Assembly (NCBI RefSeq): GCF_017744445.1
Contig: NZ_JAGIBH010000002.1
Span: 186,001 to 250,000 of the forward strand
DNA: 64,000 nucleotides
Direction of reading: 5' to 3'
Source of the DNA: Caulobacter sp.
Lineage (GTDB): Bacteria; Pseudomonadota; Alphaproteobacteria; Caulobacterales; Caulobacteraceae
The notes under the pieces are model-generated. The model was not told the DNA's origin, searched no databases, and saw only the letters and a program-made list of their open reading frames with translations. Position numbers and translations under genes: made by a program. Each line of letters begins with the position of its first letter. Within the stretch, counting starts at the first letter, position 1. Shown here one piece after another: positions 54,418 to 63,248 of this stretch.

Positions 54418-54427
54418 ATTAGTGGAT

Positions 54428-54441
54428 TGTCACCGGTGTCA
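54428..54441. promoter_or_regulatory. LacI-type operator candidate upstream of the carboxylesterase
   Basis: TGTCACC/GGTGTCA, 14 bases with one mismatched pair and a CC/GG centre. It lies 54 bases upstream of the carboxylesterase start, and belongs to the same class as the sites at 949-962 and 29613-29626. Confidence 0.6.
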
Positions 54442-54494
54442 CCCGTGCTACCGCTACCGGCAAATCGTGCGTTAGACGCGCCGGAGGAAGCCTC

Positions 54495-56111
54495 GTGGAC
54501 ACCGTTCAGACTCGCCGCACCCTGATCACCGGGGCCGCCGCCCTGGCCGCCTTCGCCGCCCTGCCGGGCGCCAGCTACGCGGCGGCCGAGAAGCGCTCGC
54601 CGGTGATCAAGACCACCGCCGGCAAGGTGCGCGGCTATGTCGATGGCGAGGTCAGCGTGTTCAAGGGCCTGCGCTACGGCCAGGACACCGGCGGCGCCCG
54701 CCGCTTCATGCCGCCGATCAAGCCCGAGCCCTGGACCGACGTGAAGGACGCCCTGACCTACGGCGCCTCATGCCCGCAGGGTAAGGGCGAGGACGAGGTC
54801 CAGTCCGAGGACTGCCTGTTCCTGAACGTCTGGACCCCCGCGAAGGCCAAAAAGGACAGCCTCGCCGACGGCGGCAAGCGGCCGGTGATGTTCTACATCC
54901 ACGGCGGCGCCTACAACACCGGCTCCGGCAGCCATCCCTGGTACGAGGGGACCAAGCTGGCCAAGCGCAGCGACGTGGTCGTGGTGACCGTGAACCACCG
55001 CCTGAACGCCTTCGGCTACCTGTACCTGGCCCGCCTGTTCAACGACCCATCGGTGGCCGACAGCGGCAACAACGGCCAGCTGGACCTGGTCCTGGCCCTG
55101 CAGTGGGTGCGGGACAACATCGCGCAGTTCGGCGGCGATCCGGACCGAGTGCTGTGCTTCGGCCAATCGGGCGGCGGCGCCAAGATCGCCACCCTGCTGG
55201 CCATGCCGTCGGCCAAGGGCCTGCTGCATCGCGCCGTCACCATGAGCGGCCAGCAGGTCACCGCCGGCGGTCCGTTCAATGCGACCAAACGCGCGAAAGC
55301 GTTCATGGACAAAACCGGCGCCAAGGACCTGGCCGCCCTGCGCGCCCTGCCGGCCGACAAGATGGTCGAGGGCCTGCGCGCCACCGACCCGATCGCCGGC
55401 CAGGGCAGCGTCTATATGGGCCCGGTGCTGGACCAGCGCAGCCTGAACCGCCACCCGTTCTTCCCTGACGCCTCGCCGGTCGGCCTGTCGGTGCCGATGA
55501 TGTGCGGCAACACCCACGACGAGACCAAGGGCTTCATCGGCTTCGACGCCAAGGTGTTCCCCAAGACCTGGGACGAGGTGCTGGCCAAGCTGCCCGGCCA
55601 GTTCGCCGGCCGCATCGACATCGATCCCGAGACGGTGATCGCCTTCTACCGCCAGACCTATCCGAACTATTCGCCGTCGGACGTCTATTTCGCCGCCTCG
55701 ACGGCCGGTCGCTCGTGGAAGGCCGCGATCATCCAGGACGAGGAACGCGCCCGCGCCGGCGCGCCCGCCTATGCCTACCAGATCAATTGGAAGTCGCCCA
55801 AGGACGGCGGGATCTTCGGCGCGCCGCACACCATCGACATCGGCCTGGTGTTCGGCACGCTGGACGCCAAGGGCTCGATCGTCGGCACGGGTCCGGAGTC
55901 GGTGGCGATGTCCAACACCATGAGCGACGCCTTCGTGAACTTCGCCCGCACCGGCGACCCGAACGGCGGCGCCCTGTCCAAGTGGGAGCCCTACACCCTG
56001 CCCCGCCGCCAGACGATGGTGTTCGACACCGTCTCGCGCATGGAAGACGACCCGCGCGGCGCCGAGCGCGAGTTCTTCAACCAGGTGCCGTTCACTCAGT
56101 TCGGGACGTGA
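54495..56111 (+). CDS. Type B carboxylesterase/lipase family protein, exported
   Basis: This 538-aa protein has a twin-arginine-like signal (TRRTLITGAAALAAFAALP). The family landmarks are FKGLRYGQDTGGARRFMPP, SEDCLFLNVWTP, the oxyanion loop FYIHGGAYNTGSGS, and nucleophile GQSGGGAK (Q-S-G-G-G in place of the usual E-S-A-G-G). A catalytic acid may lie in NTHDETKG and histidine in APHTIDIG. The altered elbow is seen in some bacterial subfamilies. The LacI-type operator upstream suggests sugar control, so an ester in plant polymers (e.g. feruloyl or acetyl) is one idea. GTG 54495 follows GGAGGAA. Confidence 0.88.
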   Translation: MDTVQTRRTLITGAAALAAFAALPGASYAAAEKRSPVIKTTAGKVRGYVDGEVSVFKGLRYGQDTGGARRFMPPIKPEPWTDVKDALTYGASCPQGKGEDEVQSEDCLFLNVWTPAKAKKDSLADGGKRPVMFYIHGGAYNTGSGSHPWYEGTKLAKRSDVVVVTVNHRLNAFGYLYLARLFNDPSVADSGNNGQLDLVLALQWVRDNIAQFGGDPDRVLCFGQSGGGAKIATLLAMPSAKGLLHRAVTMSGQQVTAGGPFNATKRAKAFMDKTGAKDLAALRALPADKMVEGLRATDPIAGQGSVYMGPVLDQRSLNRHPFFPDASPVGLSVPMMCGNTHDETKGFIGFDAKVFPKTWDEVLAKLPGQFAGRIDIDPETVIAFYRQTYPNYSPSDVYFAASTAGRSWKAAIIQDEERARAGAPAYAYQINWKSPKDGGIFGAPHTIDIGLVFGTLDAKGSIVGTGPESVAMSNTMSDAFVNFARTGDPNGGALSKWEPYTLPRRQTMVFDTVSRMEDDPRGAEREFFNQVPFTQFGT

Positions 56112-56247
56112 GTTCGTAGGGGAGCGTGGGCGGCAGGTGCTCGACCAGGATCCTCGCGGTCACGTCGGGCGCGGCCTCGATGGGCGGCGGCTCGCCGAAC
56201 ACCGCCTCCCACAAACCGATCCATGCCTGACGCTCTTCGAAGGTCAC
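56092..56247 (-). CDS. Small conserved protein, 51 aa
   Basis: The sequence begins with VTFEERQAWIGLWEAVFGEP (V as start Met from GTG) and ends with ARILVEHLPPTLPYEL. An AGGAG Shine-Dalgarno at 56254-56258, seven bases before GTG 56247, supports it. I recall similar short Caulobacterales proteins of unknown function. Its last 20 bases overlap the end of the carboxylesterase gene tail to tail. Confidence 0.6.
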   Translation of the reverse strand: MTFEERQAWIGLWEAVFGEPPPIEAAPDVTARILVEHLPPTLPYELTSRTE

Positions 56248-56349
56248 TGAAACGCTCCTGACTGAGAGCGGAATGGTCAGTGCTAACAAGAGGTTGCTGG
56301 TTAACGGCGGGGTAACCACGAAAATTGTTGTGCAGCTTTTAACCTTCAC

Positions 56350-56449
56350 CGTCATCTCGGCCGCAGCGAAGCGGAGAGCCGGGACCCAGGGGTTGCCGCA
56401 CTGCGCTTGGCCCTGGGTCCCGGGTCGGCTACGCCGCCCGGGATGACGA
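56350..56449. repeat. Intergenic palindromic repeat, family G
   Basis: CGTCATCTCGGCCGC...GGGACCCAGGG at the left is mirrored by CCCTGGGTCCC...CGGGATGACG at the right. Inner GAAGCG and CGGCTACGCCG elements could pair. Only one copy lies in the window. It ends 3 bases before the SASA gene stop. Confidence 0.75.
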
Positions 56450-56452
56450 GCG

Positions 56453-58360
56453 CTATTGGACGGGAAGCTCGAACGGCGTCGCCGGCAGGCCCGTCGCGCC
56501 GAACAGATTGATGATCGGACTGTCGGCCCAGGCATAGCGTATCTTGGTCGCGTTGGCGGCTCCGAAGAGGCGCACGGTCGCCCCCTCCACCGTTGCATCG
56601 ACGAAGCGGCACGCCGCCTCGCAGACCTCGAACCCGATCGGCCGCGCGGCGCCATAGACCACCGCCGGCTGGTCCAGCGTCACCACCACGTCCGCACCGT
56701 CGCGGTGAACCGAAACCGGCGCCGGACCCGCCGCCAGCACGGCTTCGCCATAGGCGATCTTGCGCGCCAGCAAGGCCAGGCGTTGCCCGACCCGCGTCTT
56801 GTCGGCCGGGTGGATGTCGTACGGCGAGCCGATGTCGACCGCGCTGGCCATGCCGACCTGCGGATCAGCCGCCTCCACCCGGCGCTGGACGTCGCGCAAT
56901 GCGGCCCAGTCGGAGTTGGCCACGCCTGGCTTCTGCGCCCCGAACGCCGCCAGTTGCACCAGCAGGAACGGCTGCGCCCCGAACGCCTTGCGCCAGTCGG
57001 CGATCATCGCCGGCATCAGGCGGGCGTACTCCGCCGCCTCGGTGACATTGGCCTCGCCCTGGTACCAGGCGAAGCCCTTCAGGCCGTATGGGACCAGCGG
57101 CGCGATCATGCCGTTGCGCAGGGTCGAAAGGCCGCTGGCGCCGAGCCACGGCGCGTTGGGCGGGACGGCGGTCTGCGACAGGGGCGCGGCGATCTTGTAG
57201 CGCCAGGTTCCGCTGAGCGGCACGACACTGCCGTCGTCAAAGCGCAGCCCCTTCTCCGCCGCCTCGCCCCAGGTCCCACCGCCGCCGCCGGTGTCGATCG
57301 CCCGCACGGCCAGGACGTTGCGGCCAGCCTTCAGCACGCCCGGCGCGATGCGGTAATTGCGCGAGCCGTTCCAGCTTTGGGTCGCGCCCACTTCGCGGCC
57401 GTTGACGAAGGTGGTGTCCATGTCGTCGACCGACCCCAGCGCCAGGATCGCGCCTTGCGCTGCCTGGGCCTTGGCCAGGGTGATCTCCGTGCGCAACCAA
57501 ACGGTCCCGTCGAAGCCCTCCAGGCCGGGATAGCTTTCCCAGAAGTTCTCCATCGGCCCGGTCTTCCAGGCCCGGTCGTCCAGGTCGGGCTTCATGCCAT
57601 CGTTGGCCGCACCCAGCTTGGCGGCCGCCCAGCGGTCCAGCATGGCCGCCCACTTGGCCTGGCCCACGGCTGGGTCGCGGGCGTAGTCGTCGAGGACGCT
57701 AAGGCCGTCGTCATAGGTCTTCAGCGCCGAGAGCCCCTCGCGGCTGATCCAGTCCTGGATCACCGAGCCGCCCCAGGTGGCGTCGATCAAACCGATCGGG
57801 ACGTTCGCGGACTTGCGCAGATCCTTGCCCATGAGGAAGCAGGCGGCGCTAAACTCGGCCACGCTCGTGGGCGTGGCGGCCTTCCAGACGACGCTGGCCG
57901 GCAGGGCCTCCTGCGGCGCGGGCATGCTGATCTTGCCGGTCTGCAGCAGGCGGATATTGGGGTCGGCGGCCGCGGCCATCTCGCTGTCGCCGGCCAGGGT
58001 GCGGCGCAGCGGATATTCCATGTTCGACTGGCCCGAGCACAGCCAGACATCGCCCATGACGAGGTCGGAGACGACTTGGCGCTCACTCTCCGCCTGGACC
58101 GTCAGCGTCAGGGCCGGACCGCCGCCCGGACGGGCCGGCAGCTCGGCGCTCCAGCGGCCGTCCGTACCGGTGGTGGCGCTGACGGACGCGCCGGACAGAT
58201 CGACGGCCACCGAAGCGTTCGGCGCCGCGCGGCCCCAGACCCGGATGGGCTGGTCGCGCTGCAGCACCGCATGATCGCTGAAGACGGAGGCCAGCGGCCC
58301 AGCGAGAGCCGGACTGGAAAGGCCCAATGCGGTGGCCAGGACGAGAGCTTTCAGCCGCAC
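56453..58360 (-). CDS. SASA-family (sialate O-acetylesterase-like) esterase, exported, second copy
   Basis: This 635-aa paralogue of the protein at 3682-5586 has a signal peptide (LKALVLATALGLSSPALAG). It shows the same motifs: GDVWLCSGQSNMEYPL with the nucleophile serine, the jelly-roll insert (VWLRTEITLAKAQA, GSVDDMDTTFVNG), GFAWYQGEANVTEA and DIHPADKTRVGQRL. The GTG start at 58360 follows AAGGAG. It is co-directional with the GH3 gene downstream in the 58507-60966 unit and so is probably the second gene of that transcript. Its substrate is likely an acetylated plant oligosaccharide, not sialic acid. Confidence 0.88.
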   Translation of the reverse strand: MRLKALVLATALGLSSPALAGPLASVFSDHAVLQRDQPIRVWGRAAPNASVAVDLSGASVSATTGTDGRWSAELPARPGGGPALTLTVQAESERQVVSDLVMGDVWLCSGQSNMEYPLRRTLAGDSEMAAAADPNIRLLQTGKISMPAPQEALPASVVWKAATPTSVAEFSAACFLMGKDLRKSANVPIGLIDATWGGSVIQDWISREGLSALKTYDDGLSVLDDYARDPAVGQAKWAAMLDRWAAAKLGAANDGMKPDLDDRAWKTGPMENFWESYPGLEGFDGTVWLRTEITLAKAQAAQGAILALGSVDDMDTTFVNGREVGATQSWNGSRNYRIAPGVLKAGRNVLAVRAIDTGGGGGTWGEAAEKGLRFDDGSVVPLSGTWRYKIAAPLSQTAVPPNAPWLGASGLSTLRNGMIAPLVPYGLKGFAWYQGEANVTEAAEYARLMPAMIADWRKAFGAQPFLLVQLAAFGAQKPGVANSDWAALRDVQRRVEAADPQVGMASAVDIGSPYDIHPADKTRVGQRLALLARKIAYGEAVLAAGPAPVSVHRDGADVVVTLDQPAVVYGAARPIGFEVCEAACRFVDATVEGATVRLFGAANATKIRYAWADSPIINLFGATGLPATPFELPVQ

Positions 58361-58388
58361 AGGTTCTCTCCTTATCTCCCCCACCACC

Positions 58389-58494
58389 GTCTCCCCGGCG
58401 AAAGCCGGGGCCCAGATTCAGCCTGAGCTTCGATCCAGTCCGGAACCGCTCAGCCTTGCGATCTGGGTCCCGGCTTTCGCCGGGAAAACGGGGG
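58389..58494. repeat. Intergenic palindromic repeat, family A copy 4
   Basis: CTCCCCGGCGAAAGCCGGGG then CCCAGATT on the left, with CGATCTGGGTCCCGGCTTTC and GCCGGGAAAACGG on the right. It lies between the two genes of the reverse-strand GH3/SASA unit. Confidence 0.85.
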
Positions 58495-58506
58495 CGTGGG
58501 TTATTC

Positions 58507-60966
58507 CTATTGCGTGGCCTTGGGCGGACAGACCGCTCCGGCCGGGTCGGCCGTCAGCTTCACGTTGGCGATCGAGACCTGGAAGGTCCCGGCGGTTCCC
58601 AGGTCGAACGGGGCGACCACCTTGGTCACATCGGTCCCGGCGGCCTGGAAGCACTTCAGCGGGATCTTGACGCTGGCCCACTGGCCGGTCGGCGCGCCGG
58701 CCGGCGGGGTGACGTCCAGCTTGCCCGCGCCGATGGCCAGGATCACCGGCTTGGTCGCCGGGGCGTCGATCCGGTACTCGAAGCTCAAGGCCATCTCGGC
58801 ATTGGTCTGGAACGACAGATCCAGCGGCTTTTCGCCGACGATCGTCGCGCGGCCCATCTTATCGCCGGCATAGGTGATCTGGCGGCCGGCTTCCTGGACG
58901 TTGCCGGCGTCGACCGGCGCGATCTGCACCGACGACGAGGGCGAGGCCTTGAACTCGAACGGCGGCGGGGTCTTGCCGCCGATGAAGTAGTTGACGGCGT
59001 TGTCGGCCACCGGCTTCACGCCCGAGACCTCCGACAGCTTCCCGACCTTGCCTGGACGGGCGTAGCTCAGGCCATAGCCATAGGCGAACTGCGGGTCGTA
59101 ACCCTTGTCGCCCTTGTTCAGGCTGAACTGGGCGGCGGTCTTGGGCCAACTGAACGACAGCTTGCCCCGGAAGTCGTTGCGAGCCTTGCCGGCCTTGTCG
59201 CCCACCAGCACGTCGGCGATCCCGCCGCCTTCCGAGCCCGGCAGCCAGGCGGCGACGAAGGCGTCCGAGGCGTTGATCTCGGGGTTCACCCACAGCGGAC
59301 GGCCCGACAGGAACACGACCACCACCGGCACGCCCTTGGCCTTCAGGCTCTTGAGCAGGGCCAGGTCGGTCTTGGCGCCAGGCTGGTACTCCAGCGTGGT
59401 CTTCAGGTCGCCGACACCTTCCGCATACGGATTTTCTCCGAAGACGACGATGGCGACGTCGGGTTTCTTGTCGAACGAACCATCGACCGACAGCGCCGCC
59501 GAACCGCCGCCGGCCTCGACCGCCGTCTTGATGCCGGCATAGATCGACTCCGCATTGGGGAAGTCGGCATTGGTGTTGCCTGTGCCCTGCCACGACAGGG
59601 TCCAGCCGCCCGACTGCTTGCCGATATCGTCCGCGCCCGAGCCGGCGACCAGCACGTTCGCGCTGGCCTTGACCGGCAGGACGCCGTTGTTCTTCAGCAG
59701 CACCAGCGACTTGCGCACCGCCTCGCGGGCGACGGCGCGGTGCTCGGCATTGCCGATCACGCCCTCGCGGCCCTCATAGGGACGGGCGGCCTGGAACAGG
59801 CCCATCTTGGCCTTCACGCGCAGGATGCGGCGGACGGCATCGTCCAGGCGGGCCATCGGGATCACGCCCGACTTCACCTCGGCCAGGGTGTTGGCGTACA
59901 GGGCCTTCCAGCTGTCGGGGGCCATGAACATGTCGAGGCCCGCATTGATCGACTGCGGGCAGTCGGTCGGCTTGCAGCCCGTGACCTGGCCGTGGCCGTT
60001 CCAGTCGCCGACGACGAAGCCGTCGAAGCCCATCTTGCCCTTGAGCACATCCGTCAGCAGGCTCTTGTTGCCGTGCATCTTGACGCCGTTCCAGCTGTTG
60101 AACGAGGCCATGATCGTCAGGGTCCCGGCATTGATCGCCGGCACATAACCCTGGGCGTGCAGGCGGACGAGGTCCGCCTCCGACACCTTGGTGTTCCCCT
60201 GGTCGACGCCGTTTTCGGTGCCGCCATCGCCCAGGAAGTGCTTGGCGCTGGCCGCAACGTGGCCCTGCTGGATCACGCCGCCTTGGGAGACAGCCCCTTG
60301 CAGGCCCAGGATCATCTCGCCGGCATATTGCCGGATGATGGCGGGGTCCTCGGAGTAACCCTCGTAAGTGCGGCCCCAGCGGTCGTCGCGGGGCGCGGCC
60401 AGGGTCGGGCCGAACGCCCAGTCGAAGCCGGCGGCCGAGGTCTCGTAGGCCGTGGCCTTGCCGATGCGGCGGATCAGCTCGGGATCGTGCGCCGCGCCCA
60501 GGGCGATGTTGTGCGGGAAGAGGGTCGCGCCGACGACGTTGTTGTTGCCGTGCACGGCGTCGATGCCGAACATCAGCGGAATGTGCGTCCCGCCCGGGCG
60601 CTGCGCCGCGCCCTCGCGGAAGGCTTTCGCGGTATCGACCCACGGCTTTTGCGGCGAGCGGTCGGGCGCGCCGATCGGCGGCGAGCTGCCCCCGCCCAGG
60701 ATCGAGCCCAGGGGATAGGTCTTCAGCTCCTCGGGCTTGATCTGGCCGATATCGGCCTGGATCAGCTGGCCGACCTTCTCTTCCAGGGTCAGCTTGGTCA
60801 GGAGACTCTCGATGAAGGCCTCCGTCGCCGGATCGACCAGGCCCTGGCTCTTGGCCGCGGGCCAGTTGGCGGGATTGGCCGTGTTCTGCGGGCCCGTCTG
60901 CGCGAACGCCGCGCCGGACAGAACGGTCGACGCCAGCAAGGCGACGCACAGGGTCCTGGTGTTCAT
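58507..60966 (-). CDS. GH3 exo-beta-glucosidase/glucan hydrolase, exported
   Basis: This 819-aa enzyme resembles the ExoP/1,4-beta-D-glucan glucohydrolase branch of GH3. It has a signal peptide (LCVALLASTVLSGAAFA) and motifs LTLEEKVGQLIQADIGQI, FGIDAVHGNNNVVGATLFPH, AKHFLGDGGTENGVDQGNTK, and the nucleophile region GFVVGDWNGHGQVTGC with Asp in GDW. The second GH3 domain and a C-terminal beta-sandwich of about 150 residues (carbohydrate-binding-like) follow. It should release glucose from beta-glucan ends such as cellodextrin or xyloglucan backbone pieces. ATG 60966 follows GGGGAG. A LacI-type operator separates it from the divergent GH97 gene. Confidence 0.9.
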   Translation of the reverse strand: MNTRTLCVALLASTVLSGAAFAQTGPQNTANPANWPAAKSQGLVDPATEAFIESLLTKLTLEEKVGQLIQADIGQIKPEELKTYPLGSILGGGSSPPIGAPDRSPQKPWVDTAKAFREGAAQRPGGTHIPLMFGIDAVHGNNNVVGATLFPHNIALGAAHDPELIRRIGKATAYETSAAGFDWAFGPTLAAPRDDRWGRTYEGYSEDPAIIRQYAGEMILGLQGAVSQGGVIQQGHVAASAKHFLGDGGTENGVDQGNTKVSEADLVRLHAQGYVPAINAGTLTIMASFNSWNGVKMHGNKSLLTDVLKGKMGFDGFVVGDWNGHGQVTGCKPTDCPQSINAGLDMFMAPDSWKALYANTLAEVKSGVIPMARLDDAVRRILRVKAKMGLFQAARPYEGREGVIGNAEHRAVAREAVRKSLVLLKNNGVLPVKASANVLVAGSGADDIGKQSGGWTLSWQGTGNTNADFPNAESIYAGIKTAVEAGGGSAALSVDGSFDKKPDVAIVVFGENPYAEGVGDLKTTLEYQPGAKTDLALLKSLKAKGVPVVVVFLSGRPLWVNPEINASDAFVAAWLPGSEGGGIADVLVGDKAGKARNDFRGKLSFSWPKTAAQFSLNKGDKGYDPQFAYGYGLSYARPGKVGKLSEVSGVKPVADNAVNYFIGGKTPPPFEFKASPSSSVQIAPVDAGNVQEAGRQITYAGDKMGRATIVGEKPLDLSFQTNAEMALSFEYRIDAPATKPVILAIGAGKLDVTPPAGAPTGQWASVKIPLKCFQAAGTDVTKVVAPFDLGTAGTFQVSIANVKLTADPAGAVCPPKATQ

Positions 60967-61005
60967 ACTCCCCAACTCTTCTTTCGTTGTCGCCAAGTTC
61001 GACTG

Positions 61006-61019
61006 GGACAACGTTGTCA
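61006..61019. promoter_or_regulatory. LacI-type operator between the divergent GH3 and GH97 genes
   Basis: GGACAAC/GTTGTCA, containing a perfect 12-base palindrome GACAACGTTGTC with a C/G centre. It is 40 bases upstream of the GH3 start and 78 bases upstream of the GH97 start, so one protein could control both units. Confidence 0.7.
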
Positions 61020-61096
61020 TACCCCTGGACGGCGATCCATAGCTTGCCTAGTTTGTATGACAAATAGCCAGAACAAGATCGGGTTGGAAACTCCAA

Positions 61097-63070
61097 ATGC
61101 AGGCTCGCGGCCAGTTTTTGACAGCGCTAGCAACCAGCGCGTGGGTTGGATGCCTGGCCAACGGGGCCGGCGCGGCAGAGCAGGTCGTGACCTCGCCAGG
61201 CGGCCAGGCAGAAATCCGCATTTCAGATGAAAGTGGTCAGGCCAATTTCTCGTTGAAGTTCAAGGGCCAGACCCTGGTCGCGCCGTCGCCGCTGGGGCTG
61301 ATCTTGGACAAGGGCGGGCTGCTGTCGCGGAGTCTGAAGATCGCCTCGGCCAGCACGCGCCAGGTCGACGAAACCTATGACCTGGCAGTCGGCAAGACGA
61401 AGACCGTGCGGGATCGCTACGCCGAGACGACCGTAGAATTTCTCGAAACGAGCGGCTTGCAGCGGCGGCTGAAAATCGTCGCCCGCGCCTATGACGACGG
61501 CGTCGCCTTCCGCTACGTGCTGCCCGATCAGCCGAATCTGGCCGGCGTGGCGGTGCGTGGCGAGGAGACCAAGTTCGCGCTGTCCGGCGACGAGCGCTGC
61601 TGGGCGCTGAACCTGGGGCGCTTTGGCACCTCGCACGAGGGCGAGTACGACCCGATCCCGGCGAAGTCATTCCGCGCCCAGGCGCTCTATGAGCTGCCGG
61701 TGGTCTGCCAAACCAAGACGGCGGCCTTCGCCTTGGCCGAGGCGGACCTGAAGAACTGGGCCGGTCTCTACCTGACCGGCCGCGAGGACGGAGGCACGGG
61801 CCTGCAAGCCAAACTGTCGCCGCGCCTGGACGATCCGACCAAGGCCGTGACCACGCGGATCGGGACCGACACGGTTTCATCCTGGCGCGTGGTGATGATA
61901 GGTGACACGCCGGGCGACCTGATCAGCTCCAACCTGATGACCAGCCTCAACCCGCCGACGCCCCTGACCGACACCAGCTGGATCAAGCCCGGCAAGGCCG
62001 CCTGGGACTGGTGGAACGGCTCCAAGGTCGCCGGCGCGGAAGGCATGAACGACGCCACGATGAAGGGCTTCATCGACTTCGCCGCCGCCAACAAGCTGGA
62101 GTACATGCTGATCGACGACGGCTGGTACGCCGGCTCGGGCCAAGCGCCGCAGGTTCTTCCGGGCACGGACGTTACCCGCGCCATCCCCGACATCCACATC
62201 CAAGACCTGATCGCCTACGGCCGCGAGCGGGGCGTCGGTATCATGCTGTGGGTGCACTGGAAGGCGCTGGACGCCCAGATGGACGAGGCCTTGGCGGCCT
62301 ACGAGAAATGGGGCGTGAAGGGGATCAAGGTCGACTTCATGGACCGCGACGACCAGCAGATCGTCGACTACTACCACCGCCTGCTGGAGAAGGCCGGCCA
62401 GCATCACCTGATGGTCGACCTGCACGGCGCCTATCGCCCGACGGGCCTCACCCGCACCTATCCGCACTATGTGACGCAAGAGGGCGTGCTGGGGGCCGAG
62501 TACAACAAGTGGAGCCGCCGCGTGACGGCCACCCACAACGTCACCCTGCCCTTCACCCGCATGCTGCTGGGGCCGATGGACTACACGCCCGGCGGCTTCC
62601 GCAATGTGCGACCGCAGGACTTCAAGGACCAGTTCCTGCTGCCCACGGTGCAGACCACGCGCGGCCAGGCGCTGGCCATGTACGTGGTGTTCGACAGCCC
62701 ACTGACCATGGTCAGCGACAGCCCCATCACCTACGCCGCCTCGCCCGCGGGCCTGGACTTCATCAGCACCGTCCCGACCAGCTGGGACGAGACCCGCGTG
62801 CTGTCGGGCGAGATCGGCCAGTCGATCGTCATCGCCCGCCGCAAGGGCGACGACTGGTGGGTCGGGGCCATGACCAACGAGACGGAGCGGACGGTGAAGG
62901 TCCCGCTGGGGTTCCTGGGGAATGGCAGCTTCAAGGCCGAGATTCGCGAGGACGGCGCCGAGCCGACGGCATTGAAGACGCGGACCCAGGCGGTGACGGG
63001 CAAGCAGAGCCTTACCCTGACGCTGGCGCCGAGTGGTGGCGGGGTGGTGAGGCTGACGCCTGCCAAATGA
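61097..63070 (+). CDS. GH97 enzyme, retaining alpha-galactosidase-like
   Basis: This 657-aa protein has a signal peptide (cleavage near AGA/AEQ) and the GH97 N-terminal beta-sandwich (about 30-280). The barrel has WDWWNGSKVAGAEG, LEYMLIDDGWYAGSG, and GIKVDFMDRDDQQIVDYYHR. Asp413 in KVDF lies where retaining GH97 enzymes have their nucleophile; the inverting alpha-glucosidase SusB lacks it and uses glutamates instead. Alpha-galactosidase is thus the better guess, though other alpha-glycosidase specificities remain possible. A GH29 fucosidase follows on the same strand after a repeat. Confidence 0.87.
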   Translation: MQARGQFLTALATSAWVGCLANGAGAAEQVVTSPGGQAEIRISDESGQANFSLKFKGQTLVAPSPLGLILDKGGLLSRSLKIASASTRQVDETYDLAVGKTKTVRDRYAETTVEFLETSGLQRRLKIVARAYDDGVAFRYVLPDQPNLAGVAVRGEETKFALSGDERCWALNLGRFGTSHEGEYDPIPAKSFRAQALYELPVVCQTKTAAFALAEADLKNWAGLYLTGREDGGTGLQAKLSPRLDDPTKAVTTRIGTDTVSSWRVVMIGDTPGDLISSNLMTSLNPPTPLTDTSWIKPGKAAWDWWNGSKVAGAEGMNDATMKGFIDFAAANKLEYMLIDDGWYAGSGQAPQVLPGTDVTRAIPDIHIQDLIAYGRERGVGIMLWVHWKALDAQMDEALAAYEKWGVKGIKVDFMDRDDQQIVDYYHRLLEKAGQHHLMVDLHGAYRPTGLTRTYPHYVTQEGVLGAEYNKWSRRVTATHNVTLPFTRMLLGPMDYTPGGFRNVRPQDFKDQFLLPTVQTTRGQALAMYVVFDSPLTMVSDSPITYAASPAGLDFISTVPTSWDETRVLSGEIGQSIVIARRKGDDWWVGAMTNETERTVKVPLGFLGNGSFKAEIREDGAEPTALKTRTQAVTGKQSLTLTLAPSGGGVVRLTPAK

Positions 63071-63086
63071 GACCCAAACAAACCCC

Positions 63087-63227
63087 GCCTTCCTGGGCCT
63101 TGTGCCCAGGACCCATGCCGGAGGCAGGCTCGGCATCTGGCCAGCCTGCGGAGCGGCAAGTCCGCGATCCCCCTCCAAACTCAAGACCAGCTGAACCATG
63201 GGTCCTGGGCACAAGGCCCAGGAAGGC
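63087..63227. repeat. Intergenic palindromic repeat, family D copy 2
   Basis: The left arm GCCTTCCTGGGCCTTGTGCC then CAGGACCCAT is mirrored exactly on the right. Each arm folds as CCTGGGC-CTTGT-GCCCAGG. Relative to the copy at 11958-12093, the paired bases changed together. Confidence 0.85.
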
Positions 63228-63248
63228 AAGATTTAGGGGTACTCGCTC

